Source: JANQMY01 sp965227095
Lineage (GTDB): Bacteria > Pseudomonadota > Alphaproteobacteria > JANQMY01
Direction: 5' to 3'
DNA: 64,000 nucleotides
Assembly (NCBI GenBank): GCA_965227095.1
Contig: CBDDFL010000001.1
Coordinates: 1,860,001-1,924,000 of the forward strand
How positions within the stretch are numbered: position 1 is the stretch's first letter; every line of letters starts with the position of its first letter. This document shows, piece by piece, positions 51,750-59,984 of this stretch. The notes under the pieces were generated by a model that was given only the letters and a program-made list of their open reading frames with translations, had not been told where the DNA came from and did not search any database. A program made the position numbers and the translations under genes.

Positions 51750-52621
51750 TTGATGGCGATCCAAAATTCCATGGGGATGACGGTGGTGGGGCTGGGGACA
51801 GGCCGCGTCTCTTCGGGCGCCGCCCAAACGTCGCCTCGGTGAACCTGAAAAAATCCGTTTTCCGCCACCTCAAATCCGGATTGGGGGAACCAATCGATGG
51901 CGATGGCAAAACCTGCGGGATTGATTTGGTTCGCGGCGATTTCGAAGGGAAAGATGGCGTAGCGGTCCCAACACACACGTTCTTGGATCATGCCGTCCGG
52001 AATGGGGCCGTCGCCCGATACGGCGACAGCCATCAGAACCTCATAGGCAAAGTTGAGATCGGCATCAATATCGAACACATGCTGGAACAGGCCCGGGCCC
52101 GTGCGGTGTGGGAGTTTTTCAATGTCTTTGGCGAATTTATGCGCCAGATCAAACACGCCGGGGGGTGCCCGGTCGGTACCGTCATTGAAATGTTCTTGGT
52201 ACCCCACCAAAGTGATGTCCAGCTCCTCTTCGATGCGCGGCGTGGGAACGGCGATCTTGCGCGTCTCGCTCCACAAAACCGGATGCACCAAGGGAGGCGT
52301 GCTCTCTGTCCCATTTTCTCGAAAGTCACTCGGGGCCACACCGAATTCCGCGGTGAAGGCGCGCGTAAAGGATGCATGGGAATCATAGCCCACACGCAGC
52401 GCGATGTTCAGGACGCTGTCATGGCTTTGGCGCAGATAGCGGGCCGCTTCCGTCAGCCGCCTCAACCGCACATAACGAGCCAGCGGATGGCCGGTGGCAT
52501 GGGAAAACACGCGGGACAAATGAAAACGGCTGATATTGCTGTAGTCAGCAATCTGATCGACGCTGATGTCATGGCCTAGATTGGCCTCAATATAGGTCAA
52601 CGCCCTGTTGATTGGATGCAC
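51746..52621 (-). CDS. AraC family regulator with GyrI-like effector domain
   Basis: A 291-residue Rob/SoxS-like regulator. The start is GTG 52621. The two helix-turn-helix motifs are N-terminal: ISVDQIADYSNISRFHLSRVFSHATGHPLA in pieces, and VLNIALRVGYDSHASFTRAFTAEFGV in pieces. The C-terminal half is GyrI-like (SBP-type multidrug binding), with LVGYQEHFNDGTDRAP and FAIAIDWFPQSGFEVAENGFFQVH in pieces. Such proteins respond to small toxic compounds. The gene is translationally coupled to the NuoH-like gene by a 4-bp overlap, an odd pairing. Confidence 0.92.
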   Translation of the reverse strand: MHPINRALTYIEANLGHDISVDQIADYSNISRFHLSRVFSHATGHPLARYVRLRRLTEAARYLRQSHDSVLNIALRVGYDSHASFTRAFTAEFGVAPSDFRENGTESTPPLVHPVLWSETRKIAVPTPRIEEELDITLVGYQEHFNDGTDRAPPGVFDLAHKFAKDIEKLPHRTGPGLFQHVFDIDADLNFAYEVLMAVAVSGDGPIPDGMIQERVCWDRYAIFPFEIAANQINPAGFAIAIDWFPQSGFEVAENGFFQVHRGDVWAAPEETRPVPSPTTVIPMEFWIAIK

Positions 52622-52672
52622 CGGACCGCCCTTTACTCATGCGCTGTGGGTAAAGCACATTTCGGTATCGGG

Positions 52673-52706
52673 CGCTTCACATTTTGTGCTGTTTCCGTCC
52701 GATTTC
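52673..52706. repeat. 34-bp direct repeat, left copy, border of GC-rich cassette
   Basis: Begins CGCTTCACATTTTGTGC and ends GTTTCCGTCCGATTTC. It matches the copy at 55431-55464 at 31 of 34 positions in the same orientation. Codon and base use change sharply to GC-rich on the right side. Confidence 0.8.
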
Positions 52707-52802
52707 GATCCCGTTATCAGTTGGCATTAAGGAAGGCCGGGTCGGGCGGAAAATCGGGCACATGTTTCCTGATCCCGCACGAGGGCGGCCATGCACCGCC
52801 CT

Positions 52803-53141
52803 TCACGACCGGGTTTGACGGTCGCCGGTCGCTTCCAGCATCACGGAATGGACCGTGCCGGCATCCAATGCATCGGTGAGCGTCATGTGGCCGCCTTCGA
52901 ACGCTTTTCCGAGCGCCGCCATGGCGTCGTCGAAGCTGGCGTCCTCGATCTCCAAAATCGCGAGATGGCTGAACTCGGCGTCTGTCCCGCCATTGGCGCC
53001 GCAAATGCGGAACTGGCGTCCGGCGACAAAGCCCGGCACGTGGAAAATCTCTTTCAGATGGACAGAGTTGTACCAGTCTTCATAGGCCGTCTCTTTGCCC
53101 GAAACAGCATTGCTCTTGATCATGACGAAACGGATGGTCAT
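52803..53141 (-). CDS. Small dimeric alpha/beta-barrel protein (DUF4286/EthD-like)
   Basis: A 112-residue protein with the ferredoxin-like dimeric barrel pattern: IRFVMIKSNAVSGKETAYEDWYNSVHLKEIFHVPGFVAGRQF (in pieces; the D-W-Y-N-x-V-H-L motif is diagnostic) and FSHLAILEIEDASFDDAMAAL. Homologues are found with ring-cleaving, P450 and dehalogenating clusters; some stabilise a partner enzyme. It is the last gene of the three-gene unit on the GC-rich cassette. Start ATG 53141 follows GGAGACCTCC. Confidence 0.8.
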   Translation of the reverse strand: MTIRFVMIKSNAVSGKETAYEDWYNSVHLKEIFHVPGFVAGRQFRICGANGGTDAEFSHLAILEIEDASFDDAMAALGKAFEGGHMTLTDALDAGTVHSVMLEATGDRQTRS

Positions 53142-53171
53142 GGAGGTCTCCTTTTGTGCCTGCGGCTCACG

Positions 53172-53882
53172 TCAAGCCGAGCGCTGGGGCAGGGCGGTCA
53201 CGTTGTCGTCTTTTAGCTTCGCACCGGCCCGCGGATCGATCCCAAACAGGGTCTTGAAGGCGGCTGTCAGTTTCTTGAAGTCGCTCATGGCCGGCATCCA
53301 CAGCGTGCGCCCGCCGATGCCCGTCATCACCATCGACATCAGCAGATTGCCGGCCATCGTCACCTCGGTCGTTTCGGGCAGGTCGCCGTTTTCGATTCCC
53401 GTACGGATAATATCATGGAAGACCTCGTCGATGCGCGACCAGGATTCCTTGATGCGGGCGTAGCGGTCCGGATTCCACGACGCCTCGATTTGCGCGATCG
53501 TGCCCAGCCGCTGCAGAACCGCGTCTTCCCGGTAAAGTTCTTCCGCGGCGGTCAGCACGCGCGCGACCTTTTCATGCCAGCTTCCCGGCCCCGCGGCGGC
53601 TTCCGCAAAGCCGGACCGGATTTCCTCGAACATGTCGCAGGTGGTTTCGATGAACAGATCGTCTTTCGACGAAAAATAATTATAGACAGCCGGCGCCGAA
53701 ATGCCGGCGGCGCCCGCGATTTCCGATAAGGATACGCCGCGCAGGCCTTCGCGCGAGAACAGCGTCGCTGCCACTTCCAGAAGACGCTCGCGCGTCGCCT
53801 CGCCACTGGTGCCTTCGGGGCGGCCGAGGCTTTTGCCCGTCAGGCGGGGCCCGCGTTTTTGCTTGGTCTTCTTGGCGCTCAT
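53172..53882 (-). CDS. TetR family transcriptional regulator
   Basis: A 236-residue regulator with a long basic leader (MSAKKTKQKRGPRLTG). The HTH is at about 30-75 (TRERLLEVAATLFSREGLRG, then LSEIAGAAGISAPAVYNYFSSKDDLF in pieces). The start overlaps the P450 stop by 4 bp. It probably controls this small operon and the divergent Rieske fragment through the AT-rich region before the P450 gene. GC content and codon choice match the P450 gene rather than neighbours outside the repeats. Confidence 0.92.
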   Translation of the reverse strand: MSAKKTKQKRGPRLTGKSLGRPEGTSGEATRERLLEVAATLFSREGLRGVSLSEIAGAAGISAPAVYNYFSSKDDLFIETTCDMFEEIRSGFAEAAAGPGSWHEKVARVLTAAEELYREDAVLQRLGTIAQIEASWNPDRYARIKESWSRIDEVFHDIIRTGIENGDLPETTEVTMAGNLLMSMVMTGIGGRTLWMPAMSDFKKLTAAFKTLFGIDPRAGAKLKDDNVTALPQRSA

Positions 53883-55147
53883 GCGTCAACCGCCTGGAAC
53901 CGGATGGGCAGCTCCTTCATGGGGATGAAGAACAGGCTGAATTCGTGGACGGGGCTCGGGGTCTCGTGGTCGAGCGTGATGTTTTTCAGGCGCGAGAGCA
54001 GCACGTTGAACGAGCTGATCATTTCCTGCCGCCCCAAAAAGGCGCCCACGCAATGATGCGCGCCCGAGCCGAACGCCAGATGGGCGCCCGCGTTCTTGCG
54101 CTCGATGTCGAATTTATGCGGGCACTCGAACTTTTCCTCGTCCAGATTGGCCGCGCCGTACCGCACGATCACCATGGTGTTCTTCGGGATGAGCGTGCCG
54201 TTGAGGTCCACGTCCCGCGTGGTGAAACGGGCAAGCCCTTGCACGGGGCTTTCATGACGCAACAGCACTTCGGAAAACGCTTTGGCCTCGCCGGGATTGG
54301 CGCGCAGGCGGTCCTGCAGCTCGGGCGACCGCACCAGGCGCCAGACGCCGTGGGCAATGGCGCTTTGCGTGGTTTCGAAACCGCCCGTGATCAATTGATG
54401 CATGAGGTTCTGTAGCTCATGCATGGTCAGTGGCTCTTCGTCGTCGCCATGGGCATGCACCAAGCCGGAAATGATGTCGTCTTGCGGGCTCTTGCGTCGG
54501 TCTTCGAACACGTCCGCCAGAAAGTGCTGGGCTTCCAGTTCGATGTCCGCGGTGCGGCGCACGTCCGCTTCGTCCATGATCTTGGTGGCCATGGCGAGCA
54601 TGGCGTCCGCCCATTTCTTGAACGTGGCGATGTCCTTGCGGTCGAGGCCCAGCTGTTCGGCGATGATGATACCGGGCAGCGGCATGGCGAACTGAGCGTT
54701 GAAGTCGCATGTCCCGTCGCCGATCCACCCGTCGATTAGGTCGTGGGCGACCTCTTCGATGTACGGCGTCATTTCGCGGACGCGTTTGGGCGTGAACACC
54801 CGGTCGAGAAGCTTGCGGTAGCGCGAATGGACCGGCGGATCGGTGCGCTGAAGCGTGGTGACATGGCCCCAGCCTTTTTCTTCAAGGATTTCTTGATAGA
54901 GGCCGGCCAGCTCGTTCTGCAAGCTCATGCCCGGGCCGTGATCCGGGTTGCTCGAGAAGGTCTCCGTGTCCTTCAGCACTTGGCGCAGGTCTTCATATTT
55001 GGTGACCACGAACATGCCCGTCTCCGGCATGCGGTAGACCGGGCATTCGTGGTGCAGCCGGTCGTAGAAATCGTACGGTTCGCTCAAAATTTCCGGATCA
55101 AGCAGGCTCAGCTCGTCGATCTTTTTGTCGCGGATGGCTGTGCTCAT
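53879..55147 (-). CDS. Cytochrome P450
   Basis: A 422-residue soluble bacterial P450. Motifs in order: an I-helix oxygen-binding site HQLITGGFETTQSAIAHGVW, the K-helix region EVLLRHESPVQGLARFTTRD, and the haem-binding loop LAFGSGAHHCVGAFLGRQEM where the cysteine is the iron ligand. It is a CYP of the class that needs a separate ferredoxin and reductase, which are not next to it. Start ATG 55147. Substrate unknown; the neighbouring truncated Rieske gene hints at aromatic or terpenoid catabolism in the source organism. Confidence 0.95.
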   Translation of the reverse strand: MSTAIRDKKIDELSLLDPEILSEPYDFYDRLHHECPVYRMPETGMFVVTKYEDLRQVLKDTETFSSNPDHGPGMSLQNELAGLYQEILEEKGWGHVTTLQRTDPPVHSRYRKLLDRVFTPKRVREMTPYIEEVAHDLIDGWIGDGTCDFNAQFAMPLPGIIIAEQLGLDRKDIATFKKWADAMLAMATKIMDEADVRRTADIELEAQHFLADVFEDRRKSPQDDIISGLVHAHGDDEEPLTMHELQNLMHQLITGGFETTQSAIAHGVWRLVRSPELQDRLRANPGEAKAFSEVLLRHESPVQGLARFTTRDVDLNGTLIPKNTMVIVRYGAANLDEEKFECPHKFDIERKNAGAHLAFGSGAHHCVGAFLGRQEMISSFNVLLSRLKNITLDHETPSPVHEFSLFFIPMKELPIRFQAVDA

Positions 55148-55175
55148 AAGGCGTTTCCTGAGATTGACAAAAATA

Positions 55176-55189
55176 AATGAATCGTCATT
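55176..55189. promoter_or_regulatory. Candidate TetR operator in P450/Rieske divergent promoter
   Basis: AATGA (55176-55180) and TCATT (55185-55189) are inverted halves around ATCG in an AT-rich patch between the P450 start and the divergent truncated gene. The arms are short, so this is only a candidate. Confidence 0.35.
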
Positions 55190-55310
55190 AATATATGAAA
55201 AAAAACCAGGCGCAAGCCCGTTTTGTAATCCGCCCGCGTCGCGCTATGCCGGAACGGGCGCAACGCAGACGGCATCGGCCCATTTGCGCAGCCTACGGAG
55301 GAAAACCAAG

Positions 55311-55514
55311 ATGGAGAATGGCCAGCTATTGGAGATGACGCGGTCCTTGGTCGAACATGCCAAGGCCGGAACATTAGCGCAGGCCGACGATGTGTTGTCG
55401 GTGCCGGCCTCCGATTACACGGACCCCAAGCGCTTCGCTTTTTGTGCCGTTTCCGTCCGATTTCAGTCGCCCGATCAGGAGAGGGACAACAGGCGCCGGT
55501 GCTCTGTGATGTGA
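55311..55514 (+). pseudogene. Truncated Rieske oxygenase alpha subunit (N-terminal about 42 residues)
   Basis: ATG 55311 is preceded by a good GGAGG. The first 42 residues (MENGQLLEMTRSLVEHAKAG, then TLAQADDVLSVPASDYTDPK) look like the start of a Rieske aromatic-ring oxygenase large subunit. Homology ends at about 55436, inside the direct repeat. After that the frame runs only to 55514 in an unrelated sequence, and no Rieske motif is reached. The gene was probably cut when the cassette was inserted or its right end deleted. It is divergent from the P450 operon. Confidence 0.6.
55431..55464. repeat. 34-bp direct repeat, right copy
   Basis: Begins CGCTTCGCTTTTTGTGC and shares GTTTCCGTCCGATTTC with the copy at 52673-52706. 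It sits exactly where the truncated Rieske frame loses homology and 11 bp before the GNAT stop. Confidence 0.8.
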
Positions 55515-55993
55515 GTGCGTGGTGGGGGCAGGGTGCCGGTCTCGCCCGTGGGGACGAAGCCCATATTCGCGTATGCGGCGATGGCGGCGGTGTTTGTGTC
55601 CGCCACGTCCAAGGCGATATGCTTGTAGCCGCGCGCCTCGGCCCATTCGGTGACGGCACGGATCAGGGCGCTGCCGACACCCTGGCGCCGGACGTCCGGC
55701 GCGGACCACATGGAAAAGAGGCCGGCGGTATCGGGTTGCCCCTCAAAAGGCGCGCACACCACTAAGCCCACATCCTGTCCGTTCTTTTCCGCCACAAAGG
55801 TGACGCGGTCATCAGGCGCCAGTCTGCGGCGCCATTCGGCTTCCGGAAAGGCTTCCTCGACCGCAAGCGTCGAGCCGAAGGCATCCGGCGTGTCGGCAAG
55901 GGCGCGCAGGCGGATCTCCTTGGCGCGATGCCAGTCTTGTTCCGTCAGGGGAACAATTTGGATGCTATTGAGTGCGGCTGCGTTGGGCAGCAT
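55475..55993 (-). CDS. GNAT family N-acetyltransferase
   Basis: A 172-residue acetyltransferase when started at ATG 55993, inside the 3' end of the dipeptidase gene. The core is LTEQDWHRAKEIRLRALADTPDAFGSTL in pieces. The CoA loop is APDVRRQGVGSALIRAVTEWA, and IALDVADTNTAAIAAYANMGF is the last strand pair. This sequence type (ADTPDAFGS) is common in bacterial GNATs of unknown acceptor. The start is uncertain; a longer frame exists upstream. It lies just outside the cassette and has the codon use of the resident genome. Confidence 0.87.
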   Translation of the reverse strand: MLPNAAALNSIQIVPLTEQDWHRAKEIRLRALADTPDAFGSTLAVEEAFPEAEWRRRLAPDDRVTFVAEKNGQDVGLVVCAPFEGQPDTAGLFSMWSAPDVRRQGVGSALIRAVTEWAEARGYKHIALDVADTNTAAIAAYANMGFVPTGETGTLPPPRTHITEHRRLLSLS

Positions 55994-57221
55994 CGAACAC
56001 GCGGACAAAGTTCCCACCCCAGATTTTTTCGATGTCGGTTTCCGTATACCCACGTTTCAGCAGGCCGAGCGTCAGGCTGAACGCCTCGCTGGCGTCGGCA
56101 AACCCGTTAATGCCACCGCCGTGATTAAAGTCGGACCCCACGCCAATATGGTCAATGCCGACCCGCCCTTTCACATAGTCAATGTGATCGATCATGCGGG
56201 CGACACTGCTGCGGCCTACAACGGCGCGCATCTTGGTCAGAAACGTGTCGCGCGCCTCTGCCTCCAACTCCCAATAAAGTTCGTAGGGGTAAGAATAGGT
56301 CTCCGGCAGACCAGCCTCCAGGCGCACCGCCTTAATTTTCGCCAAGAGGTCCGGGTCTGACAGATCAACCAAATAAGCGCTGAAGGGCGAAATGTGAACG
56401 ACGCCACCTTTTGCGCCAATGGCATCGATTTCTTCGTCCGACAAATTGCGCGTGACATTCGACAAAACGCGCACATTGGAATGGCTGGCGATGACGGGGG
56501 CCTTGGACAGTGCCACGGTTTGCAAGGTGGCATTCTTTGACATTTGCGAGACGTCCACGAGCCCGCCCAGCGCGTTGATCCGCGCGATGGCGGCTTTGCC
56601 CAGATCAGACACGCCGCCATGTTCTTCTTCAGGTTCGTAAGCTTTTGTGTCGCCGTTGAAATTGGGCCGCGAGGAATCCGAATAATCGTTGTGACCCAAA
56701 TGATTGAGCGCGAACACCCGGACACCGGCATTGTACAAGTCGTCCAAGGCATCAATGTCCCGTTCCAACGCGCGCGCATTTTGGAAACCCAACATCAAGG
56801 CGATCTTGCCGGCTGCCTTGGACGATCGGAGATCGGCAGTGTTCGTTGCGATGGTGAGCAGGTCAGGATTTTCCTGCGCCATGGCCCGCACCGCCAATAT
56901 TTCTTCGTTCACAATCTCGCGCGCGGCGGCATCCGCCTCTGCCGTGCGCGGGCCGTAGCCGATACCGGCGGCCATGACGATGGCGCTGATGCCGCCGGCT
57001 TTCAATTTGCTGGGATGCACTTGAGACAAGCCATCCGGGCCGGCGAAGCGGTTCGGTTTACCGGGCACCTCAATGTCCGCATGGGCATCAATCACCAAAA
57101 TACGGTCATGCAGCGCGCGGGCTTGCTGTTCGATGGCGGCGTCATCGGCATTGGCGACCGTCGCCATGAAAAGGGCTGCCATGGCCGTCAGCCATAGGGG
57201 GGCGCAAAAGCGTGTGACCAT
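55965..57221 (-). CDS. Membrane dipeptidase (peptidase family M19), exported
   Basis: About 418 residues from ATG 57221, which follows AGGAGACATCAG. ATG 57236 overlaps the upstream stop and is also possible. The signal peptide is FCAPLWLTAMAALFMATVANA in pieces. The zinc ligands are at VIDAHADIEV, NHLGHNDYSDSSRP, and IASHSNVRVLSN. The DHIDYVKGRVGIDHIGVGSDF stretch (in pieces) near the end is family typical. Renal-type dipeptidases hydrolyse dipeptides and some beta-lactams; in bacteria they may act on D-amino-acid dipeptides. It is the last gene of a pair with the intradiol dioxygenase. Confidence 0.92.
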   Translation of the reverse strand: MVTRFCAPLWLTAMAALFMATVANADDAAIEQQARALHDRILVIDAHADIEVPGKPNRFAGPDGLSQVHPSKLKAGGISAIVMAAGIGYGPRTAEADAAAREIVNEEILAVRAMAQENPDLLTIATNTADLRSSKAAGKIALMLGFQNARALERDIDALDDLYNAGVRVFALNHLGHNDYSDSSRPNFNGDTKAYEPEEEHGGVSDLGKAAIARINALGGLVDVSQMSKNATLQTVALSKAPVIASHSNVRVLSNVTRNLSDEEIDAIGAKGGVVHISPFSAYLVDLSDPDLLAKIKAVRLEAGLPETYSYPYELYWELEAEARDTFLTKMRAVVGRSSVARMIDHIDYVKGRVGIDHIGVGSDFNHGGGINGFADASEAFSLTLGLLKRGYTETDIEKIWGGNFVRVFDAAQRSRTQ

Positions 57222-57232
57222 CTGATGTCTCC

Positions 57233-58009
57233 TCATGCAATGCCCAACAGCGCGGAAGCCGCCATGCCTGACTCCGTATCTTGCGGCTGCAAGATAAGAC
57301 CACGCGCGTCCGGATATTCCCGTATGACGGCGTCATTGGCAAAACTGTAGGGGCACAGTCCATACGGCGCATAGCGGCGATCATTCGCATAGATCGCTTG
57401 CGTCAATTCATCCGGGAAATAAAGCTGTGTTGTCAGTTGGTGCTGATCGCCCAAAAAGACTTTCACATGAATGTGGGGAATGCGCGGGTCGTACCATCCG
57501 GGAAGGATGGTTCGGAACGAAACCCGACCCTCGCCATCGGTTGCTTGGGCGCCGCGTAGATAGGTTTTATCATTGAAGGGTGGTACATGCCCATCAACGG
57601 CACGAGACGCGATCAACCGGAATGTTTCGAACGGAGATCGGCTCATATCCTCCGGATACGCACTATATCGGCCCGCATTGTCACAATGCCAAATTTCCAC
57701 CAACGCGCCGTCAATGGGCGTACACCCATCCTCTTTCACGATCCGCAAATCAAGATCAAACAGAATGCCGTCTCGGTCTTCGATAATGTTCGACCGGACA
57801 GGGGCCCGCACGAAAAATGGACCTTCATCTTGTGCGGGTGTTAAGGCGCAGGACGGGGCGTCCGCGAACAACGCGTCAGTGACCACCGCGTCCGTATTGT
57901 CAAACGAGGCGAGGCGTGACCGCATGATGTCGTTTCGATAGGTCCATCCAAGAGCACCGGCGCCGATAACGGCCGCGGCGCCCCCAAGGAGCAGCCGTCT
58001 GTTTATCAT
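57233..58009 (-). CDS. Intradiol ring-cleavage dioxygenase-family protein, exported
   Basis: A 258-residue member of the catechol/protocatechuate intradiol dioxygenase fold. The N-terminus is a signal (NRRLLLGGAAAVIGAGALGW, with a twin arginine). Iron ligands expected in the family appear: WHCDNAGRYSAYP for the first tyrosine, PGWYDPRIPHIHVKVFL for the second tyrosine and two histidines. Cytosolic enzymes cleave catechols; exported ones of this kind, seen in several proteobacteria, have unknown substrates. The stop overlaps a possible ATG of the dipeptidase gene. Confidence 0.88.
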   Translation of the reverse strand: MINRRLLLGGAAAVIGAGALGWTYRNDIMRSRLASFDNTDAVVTDALFADAPSCALTPAQDEGPFFVRAPVRSNIIEDRDGILFDLDLRIVKEDGCTPIDGALVEIWHCDNAGRYSAYPEDMSRSPFETFRLIASRAVDGHVPPFNDKTYLRGAQATDGEGRVSFRTILPGWYDPRIPHIHVKVFLGDQHQLTTQLYFPDELTQAIYANDRRYAPYGLCPYSFANDAVIREYPDARGLILQPQDTESGMAASALLGIA

Positions 58010-58072
58010 TATTCTTCCTCCCCATTGGCTGCGGCCACTATAGCGAAGATGGGTGCGGCGAGGATAGTTTTG

Positions 58073-58723
58073 TCAGAAGGTTTTTGCCGCTTCCATCGCG
58101 TCCGCCTCGCACTTTGCTACCATGGCATCCGTATCCGGTCCCGGTATCCCGGTGGGCATGACGCGTATGGTGCGAATATCCGTAAACCCTATGAAGCGGA
58201 AGATATGGTTGAGATAGGCCCACATGAAGTCCGTTTTGGTTCCGTCTCCTTCTAGAGGAAAACGGCTTTCATAGGGGCTGCCGCTTGCAATGATCATTTG
58301 CAACGGGCGGCCGGTGATTTGCCCCACATAATCAAAATTCTCATTCACCTTTACGGTCACGCCGACTTGCACAACCAGATCAAGCCAATGCTTAAGGCGA
58401 TAGGGAACGGAATAATTCCACATGGCAGAGGATAGCACCACCTTGTCCGCGCCCTCGAGACGGGCGATTTCCTGCAACACGCCTGCCCATTCGCCTTTGG
58501 CGTCTATGCCCGACCCCCCTTGGATCATATCCATTATGTTTTCCATTTTCTGATTGGCACCTTCGGCTGTGAAGCTGGGCAGGTCGACGTCAAAAACGGG
58601 CAGGTGCTCCACCTCGTGATCCGGATTGGCGGTGGTGTAGGCATCCAAAAAACGTCGCGCTACCTGCGATGAATAAGAATGCTCTTTACGCGGACTGGCT
58701 TCGATATAAAGCAATTTGGTCAT
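58073..58723 (-). CDS. azoR: FMN-dependent NADH-azoreductase (AzoR-like)
   Basis: A 216-residue flavodoxin-fold NADH quinone/azo reductase. The FMN-phosphate loop ASPRKEHSYSSQVARRFLDAY (in pieces), ADKVVLSSAMWNYSVPYRLKHWLD (in pieces; the P-x-x-L-K-x-W-x-D motif is typical), and MIIASGSPYESRF fit AzoR. It reduces quinones and azo compounds, often in thiol or quinone stress. It lies 14 bp after the monooxygenase gene on the same strand, so the two are probably an operon. Confidence 0.93.
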   Translation of the reverse strand: MTKLLYIEASPRKEHSYSSQVARRFLDAYTTANPDHEVEHLPVFDVDLPSFTAEGANQKMENIMDMIQGGSGIDAKGEWAGVLQEIARLEGADKVVLSSAMWNYSVPYRLKHWLDLVVQVGVTVKVNENFDYVGQITGRPLQMIIASGSPYESRFPLEGDGTKTDFMWAYLNHIFRFIGFTDIRTIRVMPTGIPGPDTDAMVAKCEADAMEAAKTF

Positions 58724-58737
58724 AACAGACTATCTTC

Positions 58738-59904
58738 CTAGATCAGCGGATTTGTCGGGTCCAAGCCCACAAGCGTGCGGCCGAAATCTCGATAGCGGCT
58801 GTCGCGGTCGAACACCACATGGTTGGACGCCGTGTTGACGTCCCGCAAACAACGCTGCAGGGGGTTGTCGAGATTGTTGGATCCCGCGCCGGATGCTTCG
58901 CAGATCTTGTTGATGGCATTTCGGCACGTGGCTACCGCATGGGTCATGCGGGCAAGCCATGCCGCGCGGGTCGCGGGTGGGGCGTCCATGCGTTGTTTCA
59001 TAATGTCTGCCACAACGCCGCGCATCATGCTTTCCGCCATTTCCACCTCCAACGCGGCCTGTGCCGCCGTGACCTGGCGCGACGGATTTTCAGACTTGAC
59101 GGTACCCGTACTCATGTCGAGTTTCGATTTTGCCTGTTCCTGAAATTCGCTGACGGCGCGCTTCGCTGCACCCAGACACGGCGTACCGGCTGCAATGGCA
59201 AGGATGGGCATCATCGGTGTACGGTATAGGGGCGCGTCATACATATCGCTGATACCGGTTGTCATGGAGAGGAGGTCCATGAACGGCCGGGCCCGTTCCT
59301 CGGGCACGAACACGTCGTCAATTTTGAAATCATGGCTGCCGGTCGCGCACATGCCCGCCATATGCCAGGTGTCGATGGTTTCGGTCTGCTCGCGCGGCAG
59401 GATGAAGAACATCGGGGCAATGTTCCCATCGCCGTTGTCCAGCAAAGCACCCGCCATCACCCAGGTGGCGTGCACGATGCCGGTGCCCCATTGCCATTGT
59501 CCGGACAAGCGGTAACCGCCCTCGGCGGCGGTTGCCTTGCCACCTAGCATCGATAGGGCGCCCGGTGCCAGCGCATAATTCTTATCACCGAAAATCTCGT
59601 CCTGAACGGATTTTGGATAATGGCAGAACCAAAAACAATGTTCGATGTAAAAGCCGATCAGCCACCCCATGGACGTGTCGGCTTCAGACAAAGTGAGGCA
59701 CACCTCGAAGTAATCATCAATGTCCGCTTCCTGACCGCCATAGGCCTTGGGGGTCATCATGGAAAACAAATCGGTCTCGCGCACCGCATCGATCACGCGG
59801 TCAAGCGGCTGGCGCGCCAATTCCGCGTCGCGGGCCGTTTCCCGCAGCAAGGGCACCAGAGATCTGGCTTGTTCCACAAAAACGCTGAGCTGCGCGTTTT
59901 CCAT
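58738..59904 (-). CDS. Acyl-CoA-dehydrogenase-fold flavin monooxygenase
   Basis: A 388-residue protein from ATG 59904, preceded by GGAGG. It has the acyl-CoA dehydrogenase fold: EADTSMGWLIGFYIEHCFWF, SGQWQWGTGIVHATWVMAGAL in pieces, MAGMCATGSHDFKIDDVFVP, and RDVNTASNHVVFDRDSRYRDFGR near the end. The CLRDVNTASNHV tail is typical of two-component flavin monooxygenases (HsaA, DszC, hydroxyphenylacetate types) rather than true acyl-CoA dehydrogenases. It would need reduced flavin from a reductase, possibly AzoR next to it or the reductase at 4.2 kb. Divergent from a TetR gene with a perfect shared palindrome. Confidence 0.88.
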   Translation of the reverse strand: MENAQLSVFVEQARSLVPLLRETARDAELARQPLDRVIDAVRETDLFSMMTPKAYGGQEADIDDYFEVCLTLSEADTSMGWLIGFYIEHCFWFCHYPKSVQDEIFGDKNYALAPGALSMLGGKATAAEGGYRLSGQWQWGTGIVHATWVMAGALLDNGDGNIAPMFFILPREQTETIDTWHMAGMCATGSHDFKIDDVFVPEERARPFMDLLSMTTGISDMYDAPLYRTPMMPILAIAAGTPCLGAAKRAVSEFQEQAKSKLDMSTGTVKSENPSRQVTAAQAALEVEMAESMMRGVVADIMKQRMDAPPATRAAWLARMTHAVATCRNAINKICEASGAGSNNLDNPLQRCLRDVNTASNHVVFDRDSRYRDFGRTLVGLDPTNPLI

Positions 59905-59919
59905 ACCGGTTCCTCCTTG

Positions 59920-59951
59920 TTTCAAAACATACTATGCGGTATGTTTTGAAA
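59920..59951. promoter_or_regulatory. 32-bp perfect palindromic operator for the divergent TetR
   Basis: TTTCAAAACATAC (59920-59932), TATGCG spacer, GTATGTTTTGAAA (59939-59951): 13-bp arms with no mismatch. It lies 15 bp from the monooxygenase start and 33 bp from the TetR start. Confidence 0.85.
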
Positions 59952-59984
59952 ACACAAGCCATCATTTGGAGAAGGTCGATAAGG

